This document shows, piece by piece, positions 17,217-25,072 of a stretch of DNA of 64,000 nt. Under the pieces are notes generated by a model. It had not been told where the DNA came from. It saw only the letters and a program-made list of their open reading frames with translations, and ran no database searches. The DNA is taken from the NCBI RefSeq assembly GCF_009755725.1, contig NZ_CP046619.1, positions 3,100,001-3,164,000 on the forward strand, read 5' to 3'. Made by a program: the position numbers and the translations under genes. This stretch comes from Diaminobutyricimonas sp. LJ205 (GTDB taxonomy: Bacteria > Actinomycetota > Actinomycetes > Actinomycetales > Microbacteriaceae). Numbering within the stretch: the stretch's first letter is position 1; every line of letters starts with the position of its first letter.

Positions 17217-18611
17217 TTAGCCCTGGAGGACTTCGTCACCCGGAGCGGCAGCCGCTGAGAGAGCCGCGCGCTTTCGGATACGGTCCGCGTAGCGGTCGAT
17301 CAAGAACATTGCTGAACCGCCCAGCACAAGCAGAGCCGCGATCAGGATGAACGGCAATGTCTCGCTCCCGGATGCCGTGATGATCGCGCCGGTCAGGTAC
17401 GGTCCCGCGAATCCGCCGAGGCTGCAGATCGAGTTCACCAGCGCGATCGCCGTCGCGGCAGCGGCGACGGCGAACAGCTTCGGCACGATGCTGAACAAGG
17501 CTGCCGCGACGGACGATGTGCACACCGCGAGCATGCACAGGCCAGCAAGCATCATGAATGGCGAGTTCGAGAATGTCACGATCAGTGCACCGAGGGCTCC
17601 GAACGACGTGAGTCCGAGCGCCCAGGCGCCATAGCGGAGCGAGCGGCCGATCAAACGGGAGGTAACGAGAGCGGCGGTGACGCCCGCAACGGCGGGGATT
17701 GCCACGATCCATGCGACTTGCACCGGATCGAGGCTGAATCCGTATTGCACGTTGAAATTCGTCACCATGGTGGGGAGGAAGAACGTTGTCGTGTACGCGG
17801 CGTAAGGCACCGTGAAATACGCGAAGCCCAAGACCCAGGTGCGCCAGTCCTTCAGCCCCTGTGCGATGCTGCTGTGTTCACCGCCAGGGATTTCGCTCTG
17901 TTCCTTTGCCAGGTCTGCCTCGACAAGTTCCGCTTCGGAGTTCGAAAGCCAGGTTGCGCGCCTCGGGTTATCCGGGAGCAGGAACAGGACCATGATGCCG
18001 AGAACGATCGGGACAATTCCAGTGACGAGGAACATGAAGCGCCAACCAGAGAGGCCGAGGACCTGTGTGGCTTCGCCCCACTGGATGAGGGCGGACATCA
18101 CCGGTCCACCGAAGATTGCCATGCTTCCCGCACTCGCGAAGAATATGCCGTAGGCCCAGGCCCGCGTTCTTGCAGGAAGCCAAAGCGTGAGGTAGAACAA
18201 CACACCCGGCGCGAACCCCGCCTCGCAGATGCCCAGCAGGACGCGGAAGATGCCCAGCGTCCATTCGTTGGGTGCCCACGCGGAAATCGCCTGGACGATC
18301 CCCCAGGTGATGATGATCCGCGAGATCCAGCGTCGTGCGCCGAACTTCTGCAGGAGCATGCTGCTGGGCACTTCAAAGAACACGTAGCCGATGAAGAACA
18401 CACCGGAGACGATTCCAAAGGCTGCGGCCGTGAGCGCTAGTTCCTGGTTCATGCCGGCGGGGCCCGCATAGGCGAGGGCCGCGCGATCTGCATTGGCGAT
18501 GAAGTACAGCACGCACAGGAACGGCATTAGCCGCCACAGGATCTTGGTGTAGACGGCCTTCTGGGCGGGGGATTGCTCCCCTGCGCGCTTGTCGAGGGAA
18601 ACGGTATTCAT
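17217..18611 (-). CDS. MFS transporter, anion:cation symporter type
   Basis: 464 residues with about 12 membrane segments, of the same ACS-type organic-acid importer class as the one at 12097, judged by the N-terminal LMPFLCVLYFIANADRAAL pattern and the central loop layout. Start ATG 18611 follows AGAGAAGAGAAACC. It is the third gene of a minus-strand operon (lyase-family enzyme, SDR, MFS), 34 bp after the SDR gene. It probably imports the substrate that the two enzymes process. Confidence 0.88.
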   Translation of the reverse strand: MNTVSLDKRAGEQSPAQKAVYTKILWRLMPFLCVLYFIANADRAALAYAGPAGMNQELALTAAAFGIVSGVFFIGYVFFEVPSSMLLQKFGARRWISRIIITWGIVQAISAWAPNEWTLGIFRVLLGICEAGFAPGVLFYLTLWLPARTRAWAYGIFFASAGSMAIFGGPVMSALIQWGEATQVLGLSGWRFMFLVTGIVPIVLGIMVLFLLPDNPRRATWLSNSEAELVEADLAKEQSEIPGGEHSSIAQGLKDWRTWVLGFAYFTVPYAAYTTTFFLPTMVTNFNVQYGFSLDPVQVAWIVAIPAVAGVTAALVTSRLIGRSLRYGAWALGLTSFGALGALIVTFSNSPFMMLAGLCMLAVCTSSVAAALFSIVPKLFAVAAAATAIALVNSICSLGGFAGPYLTGAIITASGSETLPFILIAALLVLGGSAMFLIDRYADRIRKRAALSAAAAPGDEVLQG

Positions 18612-18645
18612 GGTTTCTCTTCTCTTCTTTGAGCTGAGCGGCGGG

Positions 18646-19554
18646 TTACGCCAGGGAGGAAACGAGGTTCGCCGGACGATACGACCGGGCAAGTTCCTCG
18701 GCGTGCCGAGAAACGGATTCCGGGGTTGGGTGGGTGATTACGTAGGGGTGGTTGTTCAGGACCGCATCGAGCACCATCGGCCCGACCCAGTCCGGGTCGA
18801 TTGCCTGGGAGAAATAGGTAACCTCGGCCTGGTCGGTGACGATCTCCTTGCCTTCGGCGCCTGCCATTAGCCCGGCGTTCTGGGTGTAGGTTTCCCACGG
18901 GATTACATGGCGTGTTGCCGCTTGTTCTGCCTTGGGACGCAGCCGTTCGCTTGTGGAGATGCGGGTTTTCACCGAGCCCGGATACAGGACGGAAACCCCG
19001 ATGTTGAAACCGGCGGCCTCGTATTCAGCGCGGGTTGCCAGTGATAGCCCGTCAACCGCGGCTTTAGCTGCGGTGTAGGCGGCGTGCCCGGGTGACGCGT
19101 GCAGGGTCGCCAACGACGAGGTGTTGATGATGTGCTTAGGCGCGGTGACCTGACGCATCCGCGGGACGAATGCCCGGTGGCCGTTCAGGACGCCCCAGAA
19201 GTTGACGTTCATCATCCACTCGAAGTCTTCGATGCTGGCGTCCCAGCTGGCGCGGAACGGACGCCAGGTGACACCGGCGTTGTTCGCGAGCACCGCGATG
19301 TCGCCGAACTCGTCGTAGGCGGTGGCGGCGAGCGCCTCGACTTGGTCGAGCTTCGAAACATCCGTTGGTACGGCGATGCTCCGGACTCCGAGGGCTTCGG
19401 CTTCCGCGCTCACCTTCGCTGCGGCCTCCGGGTCGATGTCGGCGATGACGACGTTCACGCCGTTCTTGGCGAGGGTGAGCGCAATTGAGCGGCCCATGCC
19501 GCCGCCGGAGCCGGTGATTACCGCGCCGCGGCCTTGGAGTTCCTCTAGTTTCAT
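18646..19554 (-). CDS. Short-chain dehydrogenase/reductase
   Basis: 302 residues, classical SDR. Cofactor motif TGSGGGMG at 14-21, D at 39-41 suggesting NAD preference, NNAG at 91-94, catalytic Ser about 146-147, and Tyr160-x3-Lys164 (YTAAK). The C-terminal extension past residue 250 is longer than in minimal SDRs. The ATG is preceded by AAAGGA. It lies between the lyase-family gene (23-bp gap) and the MFS gene, so it most likely oxidises the imported hydroxy acid. Confidence 0.92.
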   Translation of the reverse strand: MKLEELQGRGAVITGSGGGMGRSIALTLAKNGVNVVIADIDPEAAAKVSAEAEALGVRSIAVPTDVSKLDQVEALAATAYDEFGDIAVLANNAGVTWRPFRASWDASIEDFEWMMNVNFWGVLNGHRAFVPRMRQVTAPKHIINTSSLATLHASPGHAAYTAAKAAVDGLSLATRAEYEAAGFNIGVSVLYPGSVKTRISTSERLRPKAEQAATRHVIPWETYTQNAGLMAGAEGKEIVTDQAEVTYFSQAIDPDWVGPMVLDAVLNNHPYVITHPTPESVSRHAEELARSYRPANLVSSLA

Positions 19555-19577
19555 GTCAGGGTCCTTTCCTTTCGCCG

Positions 19578-20528
19578 TCAGGCGTTGACGTTGTTGACGT
19601 AGTCGCGTTGCTGTTCCTCAGGGAGGAATGCCTCTTCCATGCGCCGTACGTCGGCGTAGGAGGGGCGCGCGAATCCGTCGCCCCAGCCGACTCCGTACTC
19701 GGTTCCTTGGGCGGCGGCGATCTTCTTGATGTAGTCATCCATCGGCTCGTAGGTGCCCGCCTTCTTGACATCCAGAAGCAACCGCCAGGCTTCATGCACT
19801 CCGGGGAGGATGAACGGGACGATCTCTATCGACTGACCCATCGCAGAGAGTTCCGCCATCGGGGGACGCGGTTCGATGCTGGGGGAGGGAATCGCGTAGG
19901 CGGGTCCGGGCGTCTCGGAGAGCGCGAGGCGAATTTGGTCCCAGGTGTGAAAGCCTTCGTAGAAGATGACGTCGACGCCGGTCTCCTCCCGGTATAGCTG
20001 GCCGCGTCGGATGGCCTCTTCGACGCTTCCACCGGCGGCACCGTAGCCGTCGGTGCGGGCGACAAGGACAAAGTCGGGGTCATACTTGTCCCGTGCTTCG
20101 ACGGCCGCGTTGAGCCTGCCGATCGCTTCCGCGTCGGACACCAACGCAATTCCAGGCTGGCCGCCGGCTTTCTTGGGCTCCTTTTGGTCCTCGATGTGAA
20201 TGCCGGCGACACCGGCGTCGATGAACTCCCGAACCGTTCGGACAACGTTGACCGGAGCGCCGTATCCCGTGTCTGCGTCGCAGTAGACCGGGATGTCGAC
20301 CGAGCGTGCGACGCGACGCGCGTGATCAACCACCTCGGTGAGCGTGACGTAGCCGACATCGGCAACGCCATGCTCCCACCATGCTGAGATTCCGCCTGAA
20401 ACCTCGAATGCCTCGAAACCGGCGGCCTCCGCCATCTGAGCGTGGATAGGCAGCACTCCGAACGGCACGAGAGTGGTTTGAGAATCTTGGAACAACGCTC
20501 TCAGTCGAGCGCCCTTGGTCTGGGTCAT
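19578..20528 (-). CDS. Isocitrate lyase/PEP mutase family enzyme
   Basis: 316 residues of the isocitrate lyase/PEP mutase superfamily. The metal site is DADTGYG at 84-90 and IEDQ at 112-115. Its catalytic loop reads KKAGGQPG where isocitrate and methylisocitrate lyases have KKCGH or KRCGH, so the catalytic cysteine is replaced by alanine. This argues against a simple lyase identity and for a hydrolase, decarboxylase or other member. First gene of the operon, divergent from a LysR regulator 106 bp away, with AAGGAGG before the ATG. It is the functional counterpart of the enzyme at 10183, but the two are not close in sequence. Confidence 0.88.
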   Translation of the reverse strand: MTQTKGARLRALFQDSQTTLVPFGVLPIHAQMAEAAGFEAFEVSGGISAWWEHGVADVGYVTLTEVVDHARRVARSVDIPVYCDADTGYGAPVNVVRTVREFIDAGVAGIHIEDQKEPKKAGGQPGIALVSDAEAIGRLNAAVEARDKYDPDFVLVARTDGYGAAGGSVEEAIRRGQLYREETGVDVIFYEGFHTWDQIRLALSETPGPAYAIPSPSIEPRPPMAELSAMGQSIEIVPFILPGVHEAWRLLLDVKKAGTYEPMDDYIKKIAAAQGTEYGVGWGDGFARPSYADVRRMEEAFLPEEQQRDYVNNVNA

Positions 20529-20633
20529 ATTGCCATCGCCTCCTTCTGACTGGATGTGAATCTACGGGGGCAGTTCCGTTGTGTCCAATGCATTCTCATG
20601 GCGGATGTGATGCAATTGACTCATGAGGACGCC
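20529..20633. promoter_or_regulatory. Divergent lyase operon / LysR control region
   Basis: Intergenic region between divergent genes. CAATGCAT and ATGCAATTG form an imperfect dyad with about 17 bp between the halves, a possible LysR-type site. No promoter hexamers could be assigned with confidence. Confidence 0.35.
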
Positions 20634-21545
20634 ATGCTGGACCTGAATAAGCTCAATCACTTCGCGGTGCTCGCTCGCACACTGAACTACACGCATGCCG
20701 CCGACGAGCTGGCCCTGTCCCAATCGGCACTCACGCGCAGCATCCAATCGTTAGAGAAGTCGCTGAGCCTTCGCCTGCTTGACCGGTCCCGGTCAGGCGT
20801 CACATTGACATCGGCAGGGGTGGATGCCCTTCGAATTGCTGATGAATTACTTGCCCGGGGGAAGGCAGCCGAGGACTCAATGCGGGCAACGGCCAAGGGC
20901 TCCGGAGGTCGGGTCGCCTTCGGCATCGGCCCAATCGCGGCCATGCACATCCTGCCGAAAATGATGGCTGAGTTCGAGACGGAACTCTTGGGGATGTCGG
21001 TCGATGTCCGCACCGAGATTCCTCAGATCCTGGAACGTCAGTTACTCACCGGTGAGATTGACTTCTTCCTAGCAAGGTTCCCAGAGGGAGGCGTATCTCC
21101 GGGCATCGAAGTGGACTGGCTGGACAAGACCATCCCAAACGCGATCGTGCGCCGCGAGCACCCACTCGCCGGTAGCGCCGAACTCGATCCATTCGAGCTC
21201 AAACACTTCCCCAAGGTGGCTGGCCATGGGTTCAAAGAGACGATCAGCCGTGTTCCAGACACTGCTCGACGGGCCTGCTACCAGCCGAACATCGAGTACG
21301 ACGTGCTCGGAATGTTCTACGAGTCCGCTGCAAAATCCGACCTCGTTCTGTTCGGAGCGTTCCAAACCGCAACTGATGTCTTCGTGAATCTTGAGATTCC
21401 GGCCATTGACGCGGCCTACATGGTCAACGACGTCGCGATATTTCGCATGGAGGGAAGGACCCTGAGCCGTACGACGGTGAAGGTTCAGGAGTTTGTCCGG
21501 CAAAATTACGCTCGGATCGCCAGGCCGGCTTCTACGGTCCGCTGA
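20634..21545 (+). CDS. LysR family transcriptional regulator
   Basis: 303 residues. The N-terminal winged HTH is typical: LNKLNHFAVLARTLNYTHAA, then LALSQSALTRSIQSLEKSL and LLDRSRSGVTLT. The rest is the LysR substrate-binding domain. I chose ATG 20634 because GAGGA precedes it and the HTH begins right there; earlier ATGs at 20610 and 20598 exist. It is divergent from the lyase/SDR/MFS operon and is likely its activator, using a pathway intermediate as co-inducer. Confidence 0.92.
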   Translation: MLDLNKLNHFAVLARTLNYTHAADELALSQSALTRSIQSLEKSLSLRLLDRSRSGVTLTSAGVDALRIADELLARGKAAEDSMRATAKGSGGRVAFGIGPIAAMHILPKMMAEFETELLGMSVDVRTEIPQILERQLLTGEIDFFLARFPEGGVSPGIEVDWLDKTIPNAIVRREHPLAGSAELDPFELKHFPKVAGHGFKETISRVPDTARRACYQPNIEYDVLGMFYESAAKSDLVLFGAFQTATDVFVNLEIPAIDAAYMVNDVAIFRMEGRTLSRTTVKVQEFVRQNYARIARPASTVR

Positions 21546-21554
21546 TACCTTGCC

Positions 21555-21785
21555 CTATGTCTCGGGCATCGTAAGTACGCGGTCGGGATTCCCGGAGCGG
21601 AGTAGTTCCACCGGTGCGTGACCGTCGAGAACCTCGCTTGGGGTTACGAGCCATTGGGCGACTGTCCACGCGAATCGGCGTTCCGGGTCGATCAGTGTGA
21701 GCACCTCGGCTAGATGCGGAAGCGGTTCGCCGCTCGGACTGAATTGGAACACCGCGCTGGGCAGCCGCGGATAGCTCAGGTCCTC
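21555..21785 (-). pseudogene. Truncated tandem copy of the antitoxin-like gene
   Basis: The minus strand reads YPRLPSAVFQFSPSGEPLP, LTLIDPER, WTVAQWLV and APVELLRSG, paralogous to the C-terminal half (YPSFQFEETPLPE, LDTLDPAR, WTIAAWLV, SPAELMRSG) of the intact gene at 21810. The N-terminal half is gone and its junction is a 21-bp direct repeat. A short GTG-started frame (21752) survives but would make only the C-terminal part. Confidence 0.7.
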
Positions 21786-21823
21786 GGGTTAGTACCTCAT
21801 GGCCTCGGGTTAGTACCTCATGG
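21782..21823. repeat. Two tandem copies of a 21-bp repeat
   Basis: The 21-bp unit at 21782-21802 is repeated without change at 21803-21823 and its first 6 bp occur again at 21824-21829. The unit contains the last codons and stop of the gene at 21810 (EAMRY then TAA), so the stop region was duplicated, probably by slippage or in the event that made the truncated copy. Confidence 0.9.
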
Positions 21824-22187
21824 CCTCGGCGATAAGGGCCGACTCCTGCAGGACTACTGCCACGTGGCCGCTGCGCATGAGTTCCGCGGGCGATGAGCCA
21901 TTGAAGATATCGTGCTTGGAAACGAGCCATGCGGCGATGGTCCAGCTATCCAAGCGAGCTGGATCGAGGGTGTCGAGTACGGCACTGAGCTCGGGGAGAG
22001 GGGTTTCCTCGAACTGGAAGCTTGGGTACACCAGGTGGCCATCCGCGAGTGGGACCGCGAGGAGATCCCGGCTCTTTGTATGTGTGATGACGTCTTCAAC
22101 CGAGGTGTGGAGCAGTCGCGCGACTCCCCCGGTCGTATAGAACGGGCCAACTTTCCTGTCCCAGAACTGGGCCGGCGTCTCGTACAT
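21810..22187 (-). CDS. Antitoxin-like protein (MbcA/ParS/Xre C-terminal type)
   Basis: 125 residues. The N-terminal part resembles a degenerate HTH (YTTGGVARLLHTSVEDVITHT). The C-terminal part has the pattern WTIAAWLV-x8-NGSSPAELMRSG, similar to the DUF2384 domain that ends MbcA/ParS/Xre antitoxins. A RES-domain toxin normally partners these, but none is here; instead the upstream gene is a metallophosphoesterase whose stop overlaps this start (TAATG). The phosphoesterase may be the functional partner. The antitoxin call is pattern-based. Confidence 0.6.
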   Translation of the reverse strand: MYETPAQFWDRKVGPFYTTGGVARLLHTSVEDVITHTKSRDLLAVPLADGHLVYPSFQFEETPLPELSAVLDTLDPARLDSWTIAAWLVSKHDIFNGSSPAELMRSGHVAVVLQESALIAEAMRY

Positions 22188-23086
22188 TAATCAGCCCCCG
22201 ACCCTGACGGAGTTGAGTCGGAAATACGCACGGCGTGGCCGTTGAGGTTCAGGATCTGGACGTCGAGTGTGGCCACGTCGAGGATGGCCTGACTAGCGGA
22301 GCGTGAGTCACCGGCCGCCATGTCGAGAACCACGACACGGCAGCTGAACTTCGGGTCCGCGTCATATGTCACCGTTTCGTCCACCGGGTAGTGGTAGTGC
22401 CCACTCAGACTGACGCGTGGACGTACGCGGAGGAATCCTTCATGGAATTTCCTCCGGCCGGCGGCCGCGTATGCCCGCCCTTCGGGGCTCCAGTAGCGGT
22501 CGGTGCGGGCAAGCATGGCGTCCAACGCGGGCACATGCAGGGGCGCATCGTGTGCGATGAGAACATCGGCGGAATCTGTTCCGAGAACGTCGAGGTCCAC
22601 GTCGGTGATTGATTCCTCCGGCCACCAGCTCGCGGCGTTGGCGTGTCTGCCTGCGGCAGCGGGCGATACGCGGTGCTCGCGGTCGATCGAGTTCGCGCCA
22701 CCCAGGGCGGCCAAGGTGCTGCCGGAGGCAAGGCGCACCCTGTAACCGCGGGGGACGTAGCCGACGTTGCTTCGGACCCAACGGATGCCATCCTCGCCTT
22801 GATCGAACTCGCGCAAGCGCGGGTGCCAGTCGTGATTTCCATCGACGAAGAACAGCGTCTGCTGCTGGTCGGCGAGGCGTCTCTCCAGCTTGTCGAGGTC
22901 ACGCCCCCAATCAACGCCAGGCCAGACGAAACCGAAGTCGCCGAGCACCGTGACGACCGCGATGCCATGAGATTTGAACAGGCGGGAGGCCGCAAGCAGG
23001 TGTCCGAGGTTGCCGTGGGTATCGCCGACGAAACCAATTCTTGGGACAGTCCCAAACGTTTGCATCGCGTACGGCATGGATGTCAT
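22187..23086 (-). CDS. Calcineurin-like metallophosphoesterase
   Basis: 299 residues with the complete metal-binding set: GDTHGN at 21-26, VLGDFG at 48-52, GNHDW at 83-87, IAHDAP, and GHYHYP near residue 220. This makes it a probable two-metal phosphoesterase, perhaps on nucleic acids or nucleotides. It overlaps by one base the antitoxin-like gene downstream, so both are one unit. A second, broken relative lies at 15412. It starts at ATG 23086; a further in-frame ATG is at 23077. Confidence 0.88.
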   Translation of the reverse strand: MTSMPYAMQTFGTVPRIGFVGDTHGNLGHLLAASRLFKSHGIAVVTVLGDFGFVWPGVDWGRDLDKLERRLADQQQTLFFVDGNHDWHPRLREFDQGEDGIRWVRSNVGYVPRGYRVRLASGSTLAALGGANSIDREHRVSPAAAGRHANAASWWPEESITDVDLDVLGTDSADVLIAHDAPLHVPALDAMLARTDRYWSPEGRAYAAAGRRKFHEGFLRVRPRVSLSGHYHYPVDETVTYDADPKFSCRVVVLDMAAGDSRSASQAILDVATLDVQILNLNGHAVRISDSTPSGSGAD

Positions 23087-23184
23087 GAATTCCTCCGGCG
23101 ACTCGTCTGACCTGCGGATCGTTCCGGTAACGACCGACCGCGGGACTGCGTGTCACGCTAGTTGGATGTCGCGTTATGTCGCGC

Positions 23185-23200
23185 CCCGTGCAGGAAGACA
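23185..23200 (+). repeat. Left copy of a 16-bp inverted repeat pair
   Basis: CCCGTGCAGGAAGACA is found here and, inverted, at 23990-24005. A near copy (CCCGTGCGGGAAGAC) lies at 23299-23313 next to the stop of the gene at 23315. The two perfect copies flank the helicase-associated gene. Confidence 0.8.
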
Positions 23201-23241
23201 TTCGTTGAGAAGAGAGATGCTGCGGTATGAATCGGTGGGAT

Positions 23242-23294
23242 GGGCGTCTCACGCGGCCTGTAGCGCTGAAAGCTACCGGCCGCGTGAGACGCCC
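23242..23294. repeat. Large hairpin downstream of the helicase-associated gene
   Basis: A perfect 17-bp inverted repeat (23242-23258 with 23278-23294) followed, after one mismatch, by a 5-bp inner stem (GTAGC/GCTAC) and a 7-nt loop. It sits 21 bp past the stop of the gene at 23315 and 155 bp upstream of the phosphoesterase start, so it may terminate the former and insulate the latter. No T-tract. Confidence 0.8.
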
Positions 23295-23314
23295 ACTACC
23301 CGTGCGGGAAGACG

Positions 23315-23917
23315 CTATTGGGTCGGCGGCCGGCTGCCCCAGGTCCAAGTTGGTAGTTGCTCAAGGCTCCTGACGCGACGATCGGGCAGGGTCTTCTTCC
23401 AGTAGTACATGCGCTGCTTGTCCGCCCACGCCGCGAGACTCCGCTCAGCTTGATCGATGCTGCGGTAAGCGGGCGCATGCCCGCGCGTGACGGTGAAGTC
23501 GCGGTAGGTGTCGCGCCTCGCGTTCCATCGTTCGTCGAGTGGAGAGTGGCTATATCCGGGGACGCAATCGAGCCGTTCAATCTGGTACGAAACGAGCTGC
23601 TGAAGCCCGATGGCTTTCCGCTGGTCGCGCACCCAGGCTGCCGCGCGACGTTCAGCGACCGAGATATGCGCACGAGGAAGCCTGTTGTTCTCGCGGGGCA
23701 TCCGCCCCGCGCGGGCAACGAAGGCATCGAGCTCCCGGATCCGCCGCACCCATAGGGCAGGGCCAGACCCCGATTCCATCGAGCTTTGCTCCGGGGTGAT
23801 GTCGGCCCGGTAGTAGAGGAGCGATCGTCGGTCATCCGGGGTGAGATCGCGATCGTCTCGAAGACTGATCTCGGCATACTTGGCGTGCAGACGGCCCAGC
23901 GGCGTGGTGCCGGACAT
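23315..23917 (-). CDS. Helicase-associated (HA) domain protein
   Basis: 200 residues with ATG 23917 after GGAAGGGAA. It has an internal W-x2-R-x-R repeat style (RIRELDAFVARAGRMPRENN) and a C-terminal repeat (TRGHAPAYRSIDQAERSLAAW then DKQRMYYWKKTLPDRRVRSLEQL), the pattern of helicase-associated domains often found alone in actinobacteria. These are thought to bind nucleic acids. No helicase is fused or adjacent. The gene lies between perfect 16-bp inverted repeats. Confidence 0.7.
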   Translation of the reverse strand: MSGTTPLGRLHAKYAEISLRDDRDLTPDDRRSLLYYRADITPEQSSMESGSGPALWVRRIRELDAFVARAGRMPRENNRLPRAHISVAERRAAAWVRDQRKAIGLQQLVSYQIERLDCVPGYSHSPLDERWNARRDTYRDFTVTRGHAPAYRSIDQAERSLAAWADKQRMYYWKKTLPDRRVRSLEQLPTWTWGSRPPTQ

Positions 23918-23989
23918 CGTGTTCCCTTCCGACGCGCGCACCGTGCGCAGCGTCGAACGGTCTATGCGCGGCACGATTCGCGTCGGATC

Positions 23990-24005
23990 TGTCTTCCTGC
24001 ACGGG
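23990..24005 (-). repeat. Right copy of the 16-bp inverted repeat pair
   Basis: TGTCTTCCTGCACGGG is the exact reverse complement of 23185-23200. Locally it also forms a small GTCTTCC/GGAAGAC hairpin with a 6-nt loop. Confidence 0.8.
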
Positions 24006-24077
24006 AAGACAGCACGAGCTCTCATCGCTACGGTCGGAGGCCCCGGATCCCGCCCGGCGAACTGTCAGGGAGGAATC

Positions 24078-24395
24078 ATGGGCACTTCACGATCAACGGG
24101 CAACGGCGAGGTCGCAGAACTTACAGGCGGCGAAGGCGGCCGATGGCGGGTCGTCACACTGCATTCTGAGTATCACTTCGATCTCGACATGGCCACGGTT
24201 GAGCGGGTTCCGGGACCGAATGCGGCGCCCACGGTCAATGACGTCAAACGACCGATTCGCAGCATCGGCGCCTGCCAGGTGGGCGAACGAGGCAGGTGGA
24301 CGATGCACCCGGACGATTTCGAAATCGACTACTACTGGCAGATCTCCGGCGAGATCCAGCAGATCGAGCGCATCAGCGAGCGCGCTCATGACTAA
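24078..24395 (+). CDS. Small hypothetical protein, first of a related pair
   Basis: 105 residues with ATG 24078 after GGGAGGAA. The pattern WRVVTLHSEYHFDLDMATVERVPG near the start is a small beta-strand unit that recurs in the second half of the next protein (VRVHTVSGSRYEIDFDAMRLRRLP in part). No known domain. The next gene starts inside its last codons, so they are translationally coupled. Confidence 0.65.
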   Translation: MGTSRSTGNGEVAELTGGEGGRWRVVTLHSEYHFDLDMATVERVPGPNAAPTVNDVKRPIRSIGACQVGERGRWTMHPDDFEIDYYWQISGEIQQIERISERAHD

Positions 24396-25020
24396 CGCCA
24401 GCGGCATCTTCTATCGGATCGGCGCCGGTGACCCCGAGCCGCTGGCCTCCTGGGCACAAGCCGCCGAGCTGATCACCACCACGGGGGTGGCGGCAGTGAC
24501 ATTCCTCCGCCAAAGCGACCCGCTGAACCTTCGGCGCGAGGTGATCGTTACACGCGAGAAGGATGGGTACGCCGCAGCCTTCACCTCCGTCGTCGGCGAC
24601 ATGCCAATGCCGTCCATCCGGGTTCGCACGGGCGTGCCCGACGATCAGCTGTTCCGCGGAATCGAGGCGTTTCTCGCGCCGGTTCGCCGTCCGAGTGAAC
24701 CTGATGACGAGCCAACCGAACCCGCACGCCGCCGGGGCTCGGTGCGAGTGCACACCGTCAGCGGCTCCCGCTACGAGATTGACTTCGACGCCATGCGCCT
24801 CCGGCGCCTTCCATCCGAGCCGTCACCTCAAGGACCTGATGCGCCGGAGTCCGCATGCCTTCGACGCGACTTCGAATGGGTGAAGATGTTGCGGGTCATC
24901 CGCCTAGTCGTGGGCGAGTCGGCCGTGTTCAGGCTGGAACCGCTGGGGCACCCGCGTGCTGTCGCCTTCACGACTCGTGCGACCACCCGTGTGCTGATGA
25001 TCGAGCCGCTCGCGGAATAG
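24388..25020 (+). CDS. Hypothetical two-part protein related to the preceding gene
   Basis: 210 residues. The N-terminal ~100 residues are a separate unit of unknown fold; the C-terminal ~100 residues share a strand pattern with the gene before (RVHTVSGSRYEIDFD). ATG 24388 overlaps the upstream stop by 8 bp. It is convergent with the transposon-associated HTH gene at 25073. The function is unknown; possibly cargo of the transposon. Confidence 0.65.
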   Translation: MTNASGIFYRIGAGDPEPLASWAQAAELITTTGVAAVTFLRQSDPLNLRREVIVTREKDGYAAAFTSVVGDMPMPSIRVRTGVPDDQLFRGIEAFLAPVRRPSEPDDEPTEPARRRGSVRVHTVSGSRYEIDFDAMRLRRLPSEPSPQGPDAPESACLRRDFEWVKMLRVIRLVVGESAVFRLEPLGHPRAVAFTTRATTRVLMIEPLAE

Positions 25021-25072
25021 ATCGGGCGGTCATCGCATGCCAAGACGGCGCATCTCCGAAGCTGACACGTCC

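Noticed and set aside
23199-23226. Similarity of ACATTCGTTGAGAAGAGAG with 31352-31379 (about 22 of 28 positions), considered as a left transposon end
   Set aside because: Both are in the same orientation, while transposon ends must be inverted; the iteron sequence is not present there. Chance or an unrelated shared element is more likely.
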